The notes: generated by a model not told the origin, from the sequence alone. A DNA stretch of 64,000 nt from Manis javanica (GCF_040802235.1 NC_133167.1:42220001-42284000), one strand, 5' to 3'. Shown: positions 10,147 through 23,814, counted from the stretch's first letter. Translations and numbers: made by a program.

Positions 10147-12344
10147 AGGAACTTTCATTTTATCCACACTCTGGAATTTCCAAAAACTCTGTTGTTATTT
10201 TCCCAGGGTCACCTGGGTATTTTCACTTTTAATCTTTGTAATTATGAAACAAGATGATTATTCCTTATTAACTTTCAACTTTTCATTTCTTGATTTCTAT
10301 CAAGAAGCCTGATAATTGTTTTCTTACCCATTTATTTATTATTGCCCATTTGTATTTTCTTCTTTTGTGTATGGCCTAGTCATAGTTTTGCCCATTATCT
10401 ATTGGAGTCTTTGCCTTTTTCTTAATGATATGTAAGAACTCTTTTTAACATTTAAATCTTTGTTCTATGTCTATCATAGATTATAATAGTGGTAGTAGTA
10501 AGGGTAGTAATAATTTTTACCTGTGTGGTATTTGTCATCTAAATTTATTTTGATGTAATATGGTTTTAAACTTTAACTGAATCTATTTCTCATTTTTTTT
10601 TCTGTATGGTTTTTGGTCATATTTAGAAAGAGCCAATCACTCGTTCTTGAAGAATTTTAAGTGTTACTCATGAAAAATAATTAATATCCCTACAGGACAA
10701 AGAACAATGAAATCTTAGAAAGCATCACATTTTCTTAATAAGAAATGATACCAAACAGCGTTATTCCTGTTTGCAGATGATCTCTACATGCTCTGGACTA
10801 GTATACAGGTAATAACAAAGGTTTATGCAGTACCTTATGATTTAAAGTCTTCTTTCACTTACATAATTTGAGCCTCACAAAAATTCACATAGAAAAATAA
10901 CTGTCTAAAATCAGCCAATGGATTTCTTTTCCAAGTGAATTCTGCCTACTTAGAAATCTCGCTTGCTGTTAAGACATCTGAAAGTCAGTATTAGCAACTA
11001 TAGTAAGAAAAAAAGTCATGAACAAACCAGTTAGCAGACGTTTGCCAGGAAATGGATTGTTTGCAGGTTACTTGGCATAAATCCTGTAAAGAAGCAAATC
11101 TTCTGTCCCCACCTCTGTACTCTGCTTTTCCTGTCTGCTCTGTTCCAAAGAAGCAAATCTTTAGATACATTTGAACCATCAAAACTAGGAGCTTATACTC
11201 ATCTGAACAAAATAAGTTATAAAGACCAGATAATATTAAAATAATATCCTTTTTTTTTTTACAGCTGATAAGATATTTGTATATTTAAGACTATTATAGA
11301 AGAACACCTTTTTAGGCTTTTTTTTCTCAACTTGGTATTAAGTTAGAAGTTTAAGAAAGCCATAAAGTTTTATGTGATTGGGGGGGATTATTTCTTGAAT
11401 AGAAGTTTTAAAAAAAATATCTCTTTAAATCAAAATTATTAGTTCCTGTGATGCTGCAGTTCTGGTGAGTCAAAAACAAACCATATTTGGACTCTCAATT
11501 TTCCACTTTCAGTGGCTTCCTCTTTTTTTTTATTTTCTTTTTTTCCAAGCTCAACAAATGTAAAATATTTTAATCAAGTGAAAACAGATGAAAATGTGAC
11601 TCATTCTACTCAGCAAGGGGTTGGCTTGCTGATGTCATCCCAGTGTCGGCTGCCAAATCATTCTAAGGCATATAATCAATCTAGAGGATCCTGCAATCCT
11701 GCATTTCAGTGTAGGAACTAAAGCATTTTGTTCTAAACTCCCTTTATCTCCCTTTTCCCTCTCTTTTATGTTTCCTTTAAAAAAAAAACTTCTTGACTAG
11801 TTTCATACTTTTCTTGTGTGTCATACCGCATATATTTTCTTTCATCCCGTGTCTCCATTCCACTGTTTCTTCTGAAGACCGTTTGCTATTCTTTATGTAG
11901 AAAAACAGAGCCATAAGATTTGTACTTAAAAACTTGAAAACTCTGCTGCCTCTCTTCCTGTAGTTTCTTTTTCAGAGCAGGCAGTACTATCTGCCTCCAT
12001 GACCATCTAGCATATTTATTTTGAGAGCTCTGAAATCTTTATCTTCGGGTCAACTGTGTTAAAAGCTGAGTCAAATTCAACTTCCACTGACATCATTCCT
12101 CAGATATTCCACAAATATCCATAATTCAAAAACTGAAAAATGAATTAATTATCTCTACCAGAGACCCAAACTTGATCTCTCATTTTTTTTCCATTGTAGT
12201 TAATAGCTTCATTATCTACCCAGTCACCAAAACTAAGTCTCTGAGATTTTTACCCACTCCATCTTTTTTTCTGTTGAATGAGTGTTCAGTGTTATAGCTT
12301 CTTTCTCATAAACAGCTCAAGAATTCAATCCCTTTTAAGTTGTT
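10147..12344. other. no recognisable feature
   Basis: AT-rich DNA with short homopolymers (T10 near 11251). No gene, RNA or clear repeat family was recognised. Confidence 0.35.
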
Positions 12345-12560
12345 AAAAGGAAGGACGCTGGAACCAGAACACTGAGGTTTAAATCCTGTCTCCACCACTA
12401 CTGTCTGTGTGATGTAGGACATGTTATTTAAAACCTCTCTGGGCCTCAATTTTCTTGTCTATAAAATGGAAATAAGTTTAATATCTATATCATAAGGGTT
12501 ATGGACCTAGAGCAGTGCTTAATGTACTGCAAGTGCTCCATAAATGTTAGCTATTAGATT
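12345..12560 (+). repeat. MIR SINE remnant
   Basis: Near full-length MIR: ggttatggacctagagcagtg and atgttagctattagattc, after ctctctgggcctcaattttc and ataaaatggaaataa. One of the better preserved MIR copies in the window. Confidence 0.85.
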
Positions 12561-12589
12561 CATTATTATCATCTTCACTCTTTATAGCT

Positions 12590-12690
12590 TCTCTGATGCA
12601 CTTCATCTCTTGTCTAGAATATTGCAATGGTCTTTTACCTGATCTTCTCACTCCTTTTCCTACCACTTCATTTTCTAATCCACAGGAAAG
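12590..12690 (+). repeat. L2 LINE fragment, part 1
   Basis: Matches the L2 ORF2 end (tagaatattgcaatggtctt, then cacttcattttctaatccac). The consensus continues at 13255, so an insertion probably splits this L2. Confidence 0.6.
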
Positions 12691-13254
12691 TGTTTATGTC
12701 AGTCAGTGTCCAGTCAGAACAACAGAAGCCATGTGGGCTTTTCAAATAGAGCACTGAAGAGCTATTAAATTAGAAGGTATTAGAAGACTGATAAAAACAA
12801 AAAGACTGACCAGAGCAGTAACTGCAGAAGCTGCTGCTGCTCCTAGGAAGGAACAGAGACATGAGGCTGGGGAATGCAGAAGCTGTGAGGTCACAGGAAA
12901 GGTCCTGGAAAGGGAGACTCAGACTTGGAGGAAGGGGCACTGCCTGGAAGGGGTTGGTACCTGCAAGGGAGCCTGATGAGGCTGGAGACCGGAGGGCCAA
13001 GAAGCCCAAGTGCCGCGGGTAGGGGGATTCTGACAAAAATATGAAGCAAGCAGAAAGGAGAGAGTTCCCTTCCTTTCTGCAGTCTGCCTGTTTCCCTTTA
13101 CAGACGACCTCTTGGCAGAATCTAAACAGAATCTTCCGTTTGAGGACCAGCTAGCAAAAGAGTGTGATTGTGATTTTCAGAGAGCCAGCACTATCATCCT
13201 AAAACAGCATGTAGATGGATGGATTGGAGATGAGCATCAGTTGCTTAATAACCA
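12691..13254. other. unclassified insertion inside L2
   Basis: GC-richer, purine-biased block of about 560 bp between two parts of one L2. It starts near cagtcagtgtccagtcagaa. It is probably an old transposon but I could not name the family. Confidence 0.35.
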
Positions 13255-13605
13255 ATGCAGTACACTTTCTAAAACACAGATCATCTCTCCTCCTCAACTT
13301 GGAAACATTCAGTGGCTCCTTATTGCTTATAGAGACAGTTCAGATTCCTCACACTCTGGTCACAAGCTACATTTTTGGCTCTTTCTCCAGTGCTCCCTTT
13401 CCTCCCTCATTTCCGTCCTTACCCCACCTCCTAACTTCCAGTCCCCACTTCACCATGCCCTTTGCTCTGCAGTCTTTGGTTCATTCTCCTGGAACATTTA
13501 ATACTTCCATTGTTTTTCTCCTGTTGCCTCTTTTTGCCTCCCTTTATGTTTTGGCAACATCCTTTCATCCTTTAGGAGTCAACTCTTCCATTAAACTGAG
13601 TTCTA
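13255..13605 (+). repeat. L2 LINE fragment, part 2
   Basis: Carries the L2 3' block ctaaaacacagatcatctct and aacattcagtggctccttat followed by the pyrimidine-rich 3' region. It collinearly continues part 1. Confidence 0.75.
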
Positions 13606-13639
13606 GACTAAATTAATGAACTGTTCATAGATTGTTGAG

Positions 13640-14140
13640 TTTGATGTTCCTTTGAGACATCCAAGAGGAGAATTGAAAGAACTATTGTATAAATGAGTGT
13701 GTAGGTCAAAAGTAAGAGAAAAGTACATTGAGCCCTCTAGCACATACTATATTCAAGGGCCTGGGGGAAAGGAAAGTAAAGAAGGCAATGGCTAAGTTAT
13801 TAAATAACTGCAGCAAGTAAAGGCTGGATCACTGAGGTCTCTCTATACATTTCCTAATTGTTAACCTCTAACCTGTTTATAACTTTTAGTTACTAACTAA
13901 ACTTTCCAAAAAGAGAGACTAAGTGATGAGAAAGGCAGGATTAAAAACAGAAACAGTGAGAGAAAAAATGTTAAAAGATGGAGTAGCAGCAGTGTTAAAT
14001 GCTGCTAAGGTTTAGTAAGATAACCATGCAGACTTTTGCACTGGACTTTGTGACTTCATCAGTGATCATAGGGAGATCCTCTTCAGGGCAGTGATGGTCC
14101 TGACACAGAAGAGAGTGAAGAATGAAGGAATGAAATGGAA
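13640..14140 (-). repeat. L2 LINE remnant, antisense
   Basis: Contains gagacatccaagaggagaat and aaatgctgctaaggtttagt, which read as reversed L2 ORF2. Diverged, with a gap in the middle. Confidence 0.45.
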
Positions 14141-14394
14141 ACAGCTAGTGTAGGGAACTTGACTGAGAAATTTGGCTGGTGAATTGACCCAGGGCACTCA
14201 TTTCATCATATTATAGTTATTTACTAGCATTTCTCAATGGCTACATTGTGCACTTCCTGTGGCTAGCTTATTGATCCTTGTAAATTTAGCACTTAGATGA
14301 GAAACTGGCACCTACTGAATACTTGATAAAGCAGTTGTATGACTGATGAAGGTTTGTAAAGTGGATTAATTGAAACTGTAAAGTAATAGAGTAT

Positions 14395-14755
14395 TTTAGT
14401 CCTTTTGGGCTACTCTTACAAAATAACACAGACTGGGTCATTACAAACAACAGAAATTTATTCCTCACAGTTTTGGAGGCTGGAAGTCCTAGGTCAGGGT
14501 GCCAGCATGGCTGGGTTCTGGGGAAGACCCACTTCTGGGTTGCAGACTTCTCGTTGTATGCTTATGTGATGGAAGGGTCTAAGGATCTCTCTGGAAGCCT
14601 CTTTTAAGAGGCAGTAAGGTTCATGAGGGTTCCAAGCTCATGATTTAAGCACCTAACAAAGGCCTTACCTACTAATACCATCACCTTTGCTAAGTTAGGA
14701 TTTCAATATGCAAATTTTGGGGGCATACAAACATTCAGACATACACTAAGCAAAC
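14395..14755 (-). mobile_element. MLT1-type LTR (ERVL-MaLR), antisense
   Basis: Shows reversed MLT1 hallmarks: aacaacagaaatttattcct, cacagttttggaggctggaa, taataccatcacctttgc and tttgggggcatacaaacatt. Close to full length. Confidence 0.85.
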
Positions 14756-17690
14756 TCTTTCTGGCTTTGGTACAACAGAAGGGAAGATGAATGTTTGATA
14801 ATTTTTTTTCTTGAGTTTTTGGTCGAATTTTAAAAATATGTTTCAATGATGTAAAAAATTTTGCATACTAAAAGTTACAAACAGTTTAGAGGCTAAAATT
14901 AGAAAATATAGCTGAATTTTGAAAATACTACAGTGCAATAAATGTCACAACTTTAATCCACAGTCCTCTTAAGTTAGAAAAGTCATATGTGCACCCTAGT
15001 TTAATTCCAATTTAGTATATGCAAGTAGAAAACTAGGTTTTTGTTCGATCTGCAATGGTATTGCTAGTTTCTTTCAACATATATTGTCCAATTTTGTAGG
15101 AGAAAATGTCAACAATTTTTCAGTTTTAATTTGCATAGAATTCAAGGTTATGTTTGCAAAATCACTTTCACTGTTTTTAAAACTATAAATTTGAGTTATG
15201 TGTAAAAATTTTCTGCAATATTACCAGTCAAGTCAAGAGATTTTAACTTAGGTTTCCGAATTTAATATTACCTAGACATTCTTACTGAGTTGCTGCTTAC
15301 AAAGCAATTGAAAAATTATCAGAGGACCTTGGATCCAATTCTTCATAAACTTTTCATGTATGTTACATTGTTATCAAATTTTTTCATAGTCCTGAGGTAC
15401 CCTGTGGCTCTTTTTTCCTTCTCTGCTTCTCTCATTTTATCAGTCTCAAACTTCCACAGAATTACTGTCAGTGTGAATACATTGGGCAGTACTTTTTCAG
15501 GTGAGTTGTAAATGATAAAGATTAGTAGATTTTCCTTCCTTGGTGGTTATTCATGCATGGGTCTAATGCTTTGTGTTTTTACAGGGAGCCACCCATTTTC
15601 TCAAGTAACTTAAGTTGTCATAGGATATATTTTAGGAGAAGAAATTCTTATTTCCTCTCAAATCACAGTACACAGGCAACTTCTCTTTCTGCCTCTGTGT
15701 GCAGCTGACTTGGAGGGCATGTACAACCAATGTGAAGCCACCTATGTCCTCTGTCCAAGCTGAGTGTCATGTGCTGTTAAGATCCTGAAAGTGCTGTGAC
15801 AGGTGAGGACAATAGAATTTGGTTGGGGTCTCTGTGCTTGTATTTTTTGGTTGAAGTTGCCCCCCTGAAGCTCCTTCCAGCATTTGTTGGATACTCTTGC
15901 TGGCTTGGCTGTTTGTACGGCTGTACTCCCCTCCCTGGTATTGCTGTATTTCTAACTATTCATCCTTCTTATGGAGTCCACCAACGAGCCTGAACCCATT
16001 TGAACCAGCTTTTTCTCTACTTTCCTACTTCTGGTCAGCCATGTCCAGGACCACATCTCTTCCCCACTCCCCATTCAGTGCCTGTACTCCTGGGCCATGA
16101 TGTAATGCTCAGACCTAGTAAACATCAAAAATCTTATTATTGACTTAAGAGATGCTAAGAGCAGTTTGTTGTGGGGAAGGGTAGTAATTGCTTTTCTACT
16201 TTAAGCAGATCATTTTTTAGAAATAAGGATTTTGGTGGGGTAGGAGGACTCATTTCCCAGCATTCCTTTTCAGAATTTCAGAGTGAGATAGTTTACTTTT
16301 AATCAAATTCCCATATATATATATATATATATTTAACTTTTATATATACTCAGTTAAGTCTCTTTTATGCTAAAGGGTCACAGCTCCTCTGGAGGTTGCC
16401 TGTGCTGCACTTGTAGAAAATAGTAAAATATATAAATTGGAACAATAACTGTAGCCATGTAAGTAAGATGTGGTCCTTGATACTGAAGCTGGAAGCATTA
16501 TATTACAACTGACATGCTGATAAAAATGCTTAATTAATATATGTCATTTATTCTATAAAAAATTAAAAAATATTTAGAATGGCACTTGGTTCTCTAAACT
16601 TGCTGATGTATTACAATGTTGGATGTTGTCCTATGTCTGATTTAGCAGTTTTAGAAGCACTAAAATATTCAACCTACAGCTGTGTCCCTATTTGCCCAGA
16701 CTCCACATCTGCCAAAGCAAATGCTGGTCTCCCTATAATTCTACCAGGCCACCAGCTTCTCATGTATTTATGGGATGGGTGTGTTGATTGTAAGTTAGAG
16801 TTCTGGTGTTTGGTTCTTAACTACATTGTACTTAAGTTCATTCTATGTCTTTTTGGTTAGAACTTGAAAGCAATGCCACTTTTAGATTTTGGGAGGGTGC
16901 AAACAAATAAGGCAGGATGATTATATTATGTTCATGATATATCCTCATTATATTTCCTTGACTTGTACATATGTTGGAAGGACTCATCCTTTCTCTTGTT
17001 TCTAAAATATACTTTAAAACACTCCATTTCAGATTTATACTTTATCTGTACCAGTGGGAAGATACTGAAGTTGAATTTCATTCTTAGCATTTTAATGCAT
17101 TTCCATGTTACTAGAGAAAAAAATAAAGAGGCTTACAGTGTATCGGTAATAATATTGTTCTGTAAATTATTGAGCTGTTAAGCAGAACTCTTTTAAAGAA
17201 TAAGTAATTTCACTTAAACATTGGCAAGTTTAAGTGTAACAACAGTGAGCTATGAGTGACTGAAATTCTTTAGAAAGGGTTTTCTAGAAAAAGTTAATAC
17301 ATGAGCATTATGGTCTCTGAGCCCACTTTCCCTCCCCCACATGTCATCTCTACTTTTGGCTGGATCTTCCAATAAAGATAGTGATTTAATGATGATTCTC
17401 AAATTTATCATACCCACAGTGAATGCATCTTCTTCTTCAGAGTGAATTATGGAACCTCTATTCTTACATATATCCTTCAGTTCACCTTTCCTTATTTTCC
17501 TCTGCAGCTCTTACTTTTCTACCACATGAATTCCACACCTGGAGAAATTAACATCCTGCTTCTGAATATGAAACCTCTGCCTAGTCTGGCCAGCTCACTT
17601 TAATTGCCTCTTGAATAAATTAAAGTTATTCTGCCCTCTGCATTTTCTCTGCACTGGTTCTCCTCACCTCACTCTTCCATTCATTCCAAA
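14756..17690. other. mostly unannotated DNA
   Basis: No exon, RNA or confident repeat recognised apart from a (TA)n run at 16313-16333. The part at 17330-17690 is pyrimidine-rich and may be an L2 3' end, but this is not secure. Confidence 0.35.
16313..16333 (+). repeat. (TA)n microsatellite
   Basis: About ten uninterrupted AT/TA dinucleotides. Confidence 0.9.
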
Positions 17691-17699
17691 TTCTACCTT

Positions 17700-20200
17700 T
17701 TCTCAAGACCCAGTCTGACAATCTATGTCTTTTAACTGTGTAATTCAGTTTATTTACATTTACTACAACATAACCTTTAATATTGCATTTTATTCTTCTG
17801 ATTTATCTTACTTTTTCTGTTCTTCTTTTCCTTTCTTTTATTTCATGGAGGGGGCGGTTAATGGATTTTGGGTTTTGTTTGCATCATAACCCCCAACTGG
17901 AGTATGTTTTATGATTTAATTTATTTTAGTTACTATCCTAGATATTTTCTATGTAGGGTCCTATCCTAGATAATTACTATGCTAGATATTTTCACACATA
18001 TGGTAAAATTAACAGTCTGAAATTAATATTTTAACTCTTACCAACTAAAACAGAGCTTAAAATGCTTTCTAGGGTGATTTTCCATTTTGATATTGGCTGA
18101 TAAGTCAATGTCTAAAATATTGCCTCTTTCCAATTTTTTTCGACATTCTCCTGGGATTCTAATTAGATGTACGTTATAATTTCTTACTCTAATCTTTATC
18201 CCTCTTAATTTCTCTTCCGTATTTCTTATTTTATTGTTTTTCTATGTTGAAGTCTGAATATTTTCATAAATTTTACCTTCCAATTCACAATTTCTCTCTT
18301 CAGCTATATCTACCCTGCTTTTGGATTATCTGAGTACTTTGTATGATTACATTTTATCTCTGTTTTGGACTTATTGTTAATACTTCTTTTTACTTCTTTG
18401 TTAGGGGTTGCCCTAGGGTTTATAATACATATTTTTACATTAAGGTCAGCCTTCACATGTAGCGTTAAACTTTACAACATTGTAATTCTGATTCTCATTC
18501 CCATCTCTCATCACATCTGGTTTCATCATGTATTTTTCTTTGTCATATGCTATAATTGCTGCAATTACTACTTTAGATACTCAGTTGTTTTAGAGTAAAA
18601 ATTAAAAAAAAATATTTTATATTTACCTTTATTACCTTTTACAGAGATCTTCATTTTTTGTGTGTGTGATCTAAAGTTTCTGTCTTACTCCATTTGCCTG
18701 AAGAATTTTAACATTTATTGTAGTGTAATTCTAGTAATAAATTATCTCAGTTATTGTTTGTTTTAAACAATCTTTAGTTCTTTTCCATTTTGTAAGATGT
18801 ATTTGCTTGGTGAAGAATTTTTGGTTGGCATAGTTTTTTATATCATCACTTTAAAAGTGGTATTCCATTGTCTTCTATATTGTAATGTTTCTAATGAGAA
18901 ATCTGGTACCCTAATTTATGTATTATGAATTATGTCTTTTTGGTCTGGCAGCCTTAAAGATTTTCTTTTTTATTTTTGGTTATCAGAAGTTTAAATATGA
19001 TGTGCCTGAGTGTTTTGGTTTTCTTTTATATTTACCCCACTTGGTATTCTCTTGACTCCTTGAATCCATGCTTTTTATACGCTTAATTACTTTGGAGAAA
19101 ATCTCAGCCATTATTTCTCTGAATATTTCTTCCATCACATTCTTTCTCTCTTCTTTATTTGTTTTGCAATACCATATTCTTTTAATATTGTTGGAATCCA
19201 TGCTGCTTGCTGCCCTGTAACCTCAACCTTCACTTGAGTTTAAGAAAAACTATAGTTTTGAAGATTATCTGGCTTTTACTTATTAGGAGGGGAGCAGTGT
19301 ACTTGTCAGCTTTCTATTCCCTAGTAGAAGCTAGATGCCGTTTAATTATATATTTCATTTCATTAGATAGTATCTAATGACTTTGAGCAACAAAACATTT
19401 GAAAATTTGTATATTTCCTCTTTTTGTCTCCTTCTTCTCCAACTCCTTAATTTGGATTAGTTGTTTATTTGTTTATTTGTTATGCCATCAAACAGCATAT
19501 ATTTTTCCCTCTAGTCACAGTTTTTTCAGTTTTTAGCATGATCTCTTCATGTTGTGTCTCCATTTTACCATACTTAAAGACATCCTTGATTGGCTGAACT
19601 TCGTCATTGCATATTTTTTTGAACAGTATTAATAATTGAGCCACTTTTCTTTTCCCTCAGTATTTTGTAGACATCACTCCATTTTGTTCTGTATATCACT
19701 ATGGAAAATTTCCAAGTCAACTTGATTTTTCTCCTTTATATTGGACTTTCTTTCAACTGCTTCAATAATCATAATATTTATTTATCTTAGAAATTCAATA
19801 GCTGCATTATCTTCCACTTCATTTTTGTGTGTGTACCCTTAGCTTGTTCACTATCTCTGTTTTCACTAATATTTATTCCATTGCTTTTATTTGCAAGTAT
19901 GGCTTTCATTTCTGAGTATTTTCAGTTTTGTTTTTCATTTCTTTTTGGGGGCACTGATAAACTCATTTTCCGTTTCCTTTGATTAATATATAAACATTCT
20001 TACTCATTTATTATTTCCATGAGTTGTTAATAGAAAAGCATATACTAATTTTACCAAGAGTCTAAAGAACTCTTTTTGTAAACTATGCCTTTGTTCTCTT
20101 ACGTGTTGTCCTATTCTTCCTCTGCCTTCTGCTTGCATTCCTGTTTTCCTTTTATTTTTTAGTTTCTCTTTTTAGTTTCCATCTTGACACTTAGTGGGGC
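17700..20200 (-). mobile_element. old L1M-type fragments, antisense
   Basis: T-rich tract typical of reversed old L1. The ORF2 start region is visible as gacaatctatgtcttttaac (about 17718). The inter-ORF block follows (ggggttgccctagggtttat, about 18405), then ORF1 sequence (gatgtgcctgagtgttttgg, about 19000, and aatctcagccattatttctc, about 19100). An extra ORF1-like piece at 18140-18340 is out of order, so more than one L1 fragment is joined here. The part beyond 19210 is less certain. Confidence 0.65.
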
Positions 20201-20539
20201 TAGAAATTTGCTGAAAAAAAGTAGAGAAAGAAAAGTAGTAAATAAACAAGATGGAAGTGTCTGTAGCTTTGATTTGGATTAATTTTCTTGAGCACTTTTT
20301 TAAAGTCTATCTTAATTCAATTTTCAGCACCTGTAAGATGGGCATGGCTAACCGATTTTATAGTGAAGCTGTCCTTTTGCTTGCCTCCCCACAGACTTTC
20401 TGAGCTTTGATTTGGTAAATGATGCCAATCATTTGATTAAGATGCTATGCTGCCTCCTCATGTAAATGACTGTATATGTAGAAATGGGAAAAGGTTGAAA
20501 TTACATGGCTAAATAACTACCATTTGGTGATGTTCTATT

Positions 20540-20755
20540 GTAGTTGAGGGCACAGACTCTGGAATAAAATATAACACAGTTCGAAATCCAATTCCAACTA
20601 CTCTTTGCTTGATTATCCTTGACCATTCTAAGCTTTGGTTTTCTTAACTTTGAACCTATCTGAAGGTGATACTTGCATTAACTGATATAGTGCCCAGAAA
20701 GTCCTTAGTAGAATGCCTAGCACAAAGTGTTCAATAAATGTTTCCATTATTAGTA
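20540..20755 (+). repeat. MIR SINE remnant
   Basis: Diverged MIR: gagggcacagactctggaat, a TTTTCTTAACTTTGAA block and agtgttcaataaatg at the 3' side. Confidence 0.7.
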
Positions 20756-21556
20756 ATTTTTTTCATTTTCATATGATTTTGCTTTTAACTAGTTCTGTGA
20801 TTCTTATAAATTGGTGAAATCCTTACCTGCAAGTTGCTAAAGCAAATATCTGCCTTGTTCTCAAATGGGTCATCTTTTCTTAGTCATCTTTTTCTGTATC
20901 TCTCACCAGGACTTTTCTGTCTCCAACTCTTGGAAGAGTTCTATTTCTTTATTTTATCTATCAGAATCCTGGCAAGGAACAGATGAAATCCTCAAAAGGG
21001 AAAATGGAGAATAATGAAAGCATTATTATTTTTACATTGGCAAGACCAACAACAAATGGTAAAGCACTCACAGCCAGAGTTAATCATCCTTAGGCCTGGA
21101 AGAGACAATCAGGAGAGCCGTTACTGGAACCTGGGAGGTGTTGCTCTAGGAAAAAATTACCCCACATAAATGCAACCATTCTAAACCACAGCCTGGCAAC
21201 AGTGGGCCAGAGGGTTATTTCCTTTACTTTGTTCTTTTCCTGCTTTCCAATCCCTTACTGTGTTTTCCAATGGCCAAACCATAACAAGTAGCCAGAGGAC
21301 AAGGGTGTCTATTGATACAAGCTGTATATTGTCAGTCTTTTGGGGTAAAGAGATGTGCAGAGAAAGATGGAGAATTAATCGATTGGGGCAAAAGGAGAAA
21401 ACAAAGTACATATGTCTCTTCCTTTGTGAATTTATTGTGTCAGGATATTCTAACTGTAGAAAATTCTGTAGAACTATATCTATATAAAATTTATACTTTG
21501 AATAGCCTTTATCAACTGAAATTTTAGAATTCTATTATTTTTTTATTAACTCTCTG
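20756..21556. other. no recognisable feature
   Basis: Unique-looking DNA without repeat or gene signature. Confidence 0.35.
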
Positions 21557-21713
21557 CAGTTTTGTGGTTTGGTGAGCTCAAACAAACATAATTCAAAGAT
21601 TGTTCTAGATTTTAAAGAGAAGAGGAAAACTTGACAGTTTTGTGGTTTGGTGAGCTCAAACAAACATAATTCAAAGATTGTTCTAGATTTTAAAGAGAAG
21701 AGGAAAACTTGAC
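21557..21713 (+). repeat. exact 78-bp tandem duplication
   Basis: Unit 1 at 21557-21634 and unit 2 at 21635-21712 are identical base for base. Each begins cagttttgtggtttggtgag. Because 78 is divisible by 3, it also makes a repeated but meaningless minus-strand frame. Full identity in otherwise eroded DNA points to a recent event or an assembly duplication. Confidence 0.97.
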
Positions 21714-22909
21714 TAAGTGCTATTTGAATAAATCTTACTATGTAGTTAATTAATGGTGTTAACACATGGTTCTTCTCCCTTGCCATCATTAAACAGAGAC
21801 TTTCACATTTAAGTTTTTAATGACCTCTTATATGTGGATTATATAAACCTTTGCTAACTAAGAATAGAATTAATAAAGTGCCCAGTCTTGCTCTTTTGAT
21901 CATGGACGTGTCCAACAATTTATATTTATGGTAATCCAGTTCACAAAAAGTTATACAAATAATTAATCTTGATTTCTTCTCTGGGGCCATAGCCTAACAA
22001 GAGATAAAACATCATGTGAAAGCATAAATAATATATACACCAGCTATGGCATGTGGGGAATCAACAATTCAGATGAGAAGGAAAAATATTAACATGATTG
22101 AATGAGTAAATACACATAAAATAGTTTATATATAAATTATAAATTAGAATAGAATTACTTTGAAAATAAAAATGAACAATGATATTTTCCTTCCTGACTT
22201 GGGATCTAAAAAACTGACTATTGGTGAAAAAAATTAAGCTCTCAAAATGAGAAATGGGTGGCCTGATAACTACTTACTATTATTACTGATCTTTATCTCT
22301 CAAAATGGCAACTTATATATATTCTATAATAGCAGATAAGAGGTTGATTTTCAGATACTTAATTTGATTTCCATCTGTGACTATGAAAGCAATTTCTGAG
22401 TGATTATACTGACTTCTTTGACACGTCACTAATGAAAGTTTATGATAAATGGTTCTGTTCAGTATATGTCTCCCATATGTTGACAAACCAACAAAAAATT
22501 TTTCTTGTTCCTCCCGTCTTTCTAGAAAACCTGTTTTGACTTTCCTTTACCACTGGATTTCTCCAAAAAGTGGTGGCTTCTACCACATTTCTTCTACTCA
22601 AATCTCATCCAGTTAAAAATGAACTTCATTGTGTTTCAGATTCAGAGGTCTTTTTCTCTGAATCAAATAATCATAGAGTGGTAGCAAGAGATCTCACTTT
22701 ATTCCAGTAGTACTGTAAAATATGAATGATTTCCAGATGAGGCTCTGTACTTAAAACCCATTCATTATCTTTATATTTCTTATATAAAGATAACATGTAT
22801 CTTTATATCTTTATATATCCATCCCCCAGCCTCCTTATGGAAAATTGCAGGATAAACAATAATATACATTTTATCTACCTCCCAGAAATTTAGAGAATCT
22901 GACGAGGAA
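21714..22909. other. AT-rich DNA with one strong hairpin
   Basis: No gene or named repeat. At 22765-22793 two perfect 12-nt arms (ttatctttatat and its complement) flank a 5-nt loop. Confidence 0.45.
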
Positions 22910-23315
22910 CTCTTTCTGCATCCTTTATTTATAATACTGTAAACTGGGGAACAACTTAAGTGTCTAATAGGGTTGGCTAAAAAAGTTATAAATTGGACAT
23001 ATGATAGAATAATAGGCAGTCATTAAATGAACTGTTCATAGAATTTATAGTAACATGCCTTAAATGCTTATCTTATTGTATTGATTGGAAACAAACAGTA
23101 CATCAAGAAAGAGATAACATGTAAAATGTATTCTCAAATGAAAATATTAAAAGAGAAATGTTGTAAATGTTAACAATGATTATAGCAGGGGAGCAAGTTT
23201 ATTACTGAAATGATGTCTTAAATATATTTTGCATTTTCTCTTCTCTGGGGTGGAGGTAAAGCATGTGCTACTTCTGTAAACTTGAAAATTACATACTCTA
23301 TTAAAAAATAGGAGA
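22910..23315 (+). mobile_element. old L1M 3' end
   Basis: Reads like the 3' end of an ancient L1: actggggaacaacttaagtg, aggcagtcattaaatgaa, then an A/T-rich tail. No open frame. Confidence 0.6.
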
Positions 23316-23344
23316 AAAATGGACATGCTTCGATCATGATTTAG

Positions 23345-23750
23345 AGCAGGGTTTCTCAGTTTTGGTTTGCCCTCAGGATCCTTTTGCACTTTTATAATTA
23401 TTGAGGACCTTGAATGGCATTTAGTATATCACACCTACTGATATTTACCATTTAAGAAATTAAAACCGAGAAATTCTTTTAAAGTTATTAATTCATTTGA
23501 AATAGTAATATATCCATTTTGTGTTAACGTAAGTAGTATTTTTTATGAAAGTCACTGTTTACCAGAACAAAAAGTTAATGAGAAGAGTGGCATTTTACAT
23601 TTTTTTCAAATATCATTCATGTTCTAATAAAATACAGCAAGATTTTCATATTTGAATCTGATTTCAATCTGTTGTCATATGTTGTAATGGTTAAGGTATA
23701 TGAAAAGATCTGTCCTCATACAGAGATACATACTTGGAAAAGGGAAAACC
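23345..23750 (+). mobile_element. probable hAT-type DNA transposon remnant
   Basis: Begins gcagggtttctcagttttgg. It shares ttattgaggaccttgaatgg, aattaaaaccgagaaattc and gagaagagtggcattttaca with a common mammalian nonautonomous repeat, probably of the Charlie/MER group. The family name is from recall. Confidence 0.5.
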
Positions 23751-23814
23751 TTACAGATTCACCTTCATTCACCCTAAAGGAAGGTTCTGTGAGCACCCAG
23801 GAATTCTTGGACCT

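Noticed and set aside
21535..21789. Minus-strand protein with an internal repeat
   Set aside because: The repeat is just the 78-bp tandem duplication read in frame; there is no other coding sign.
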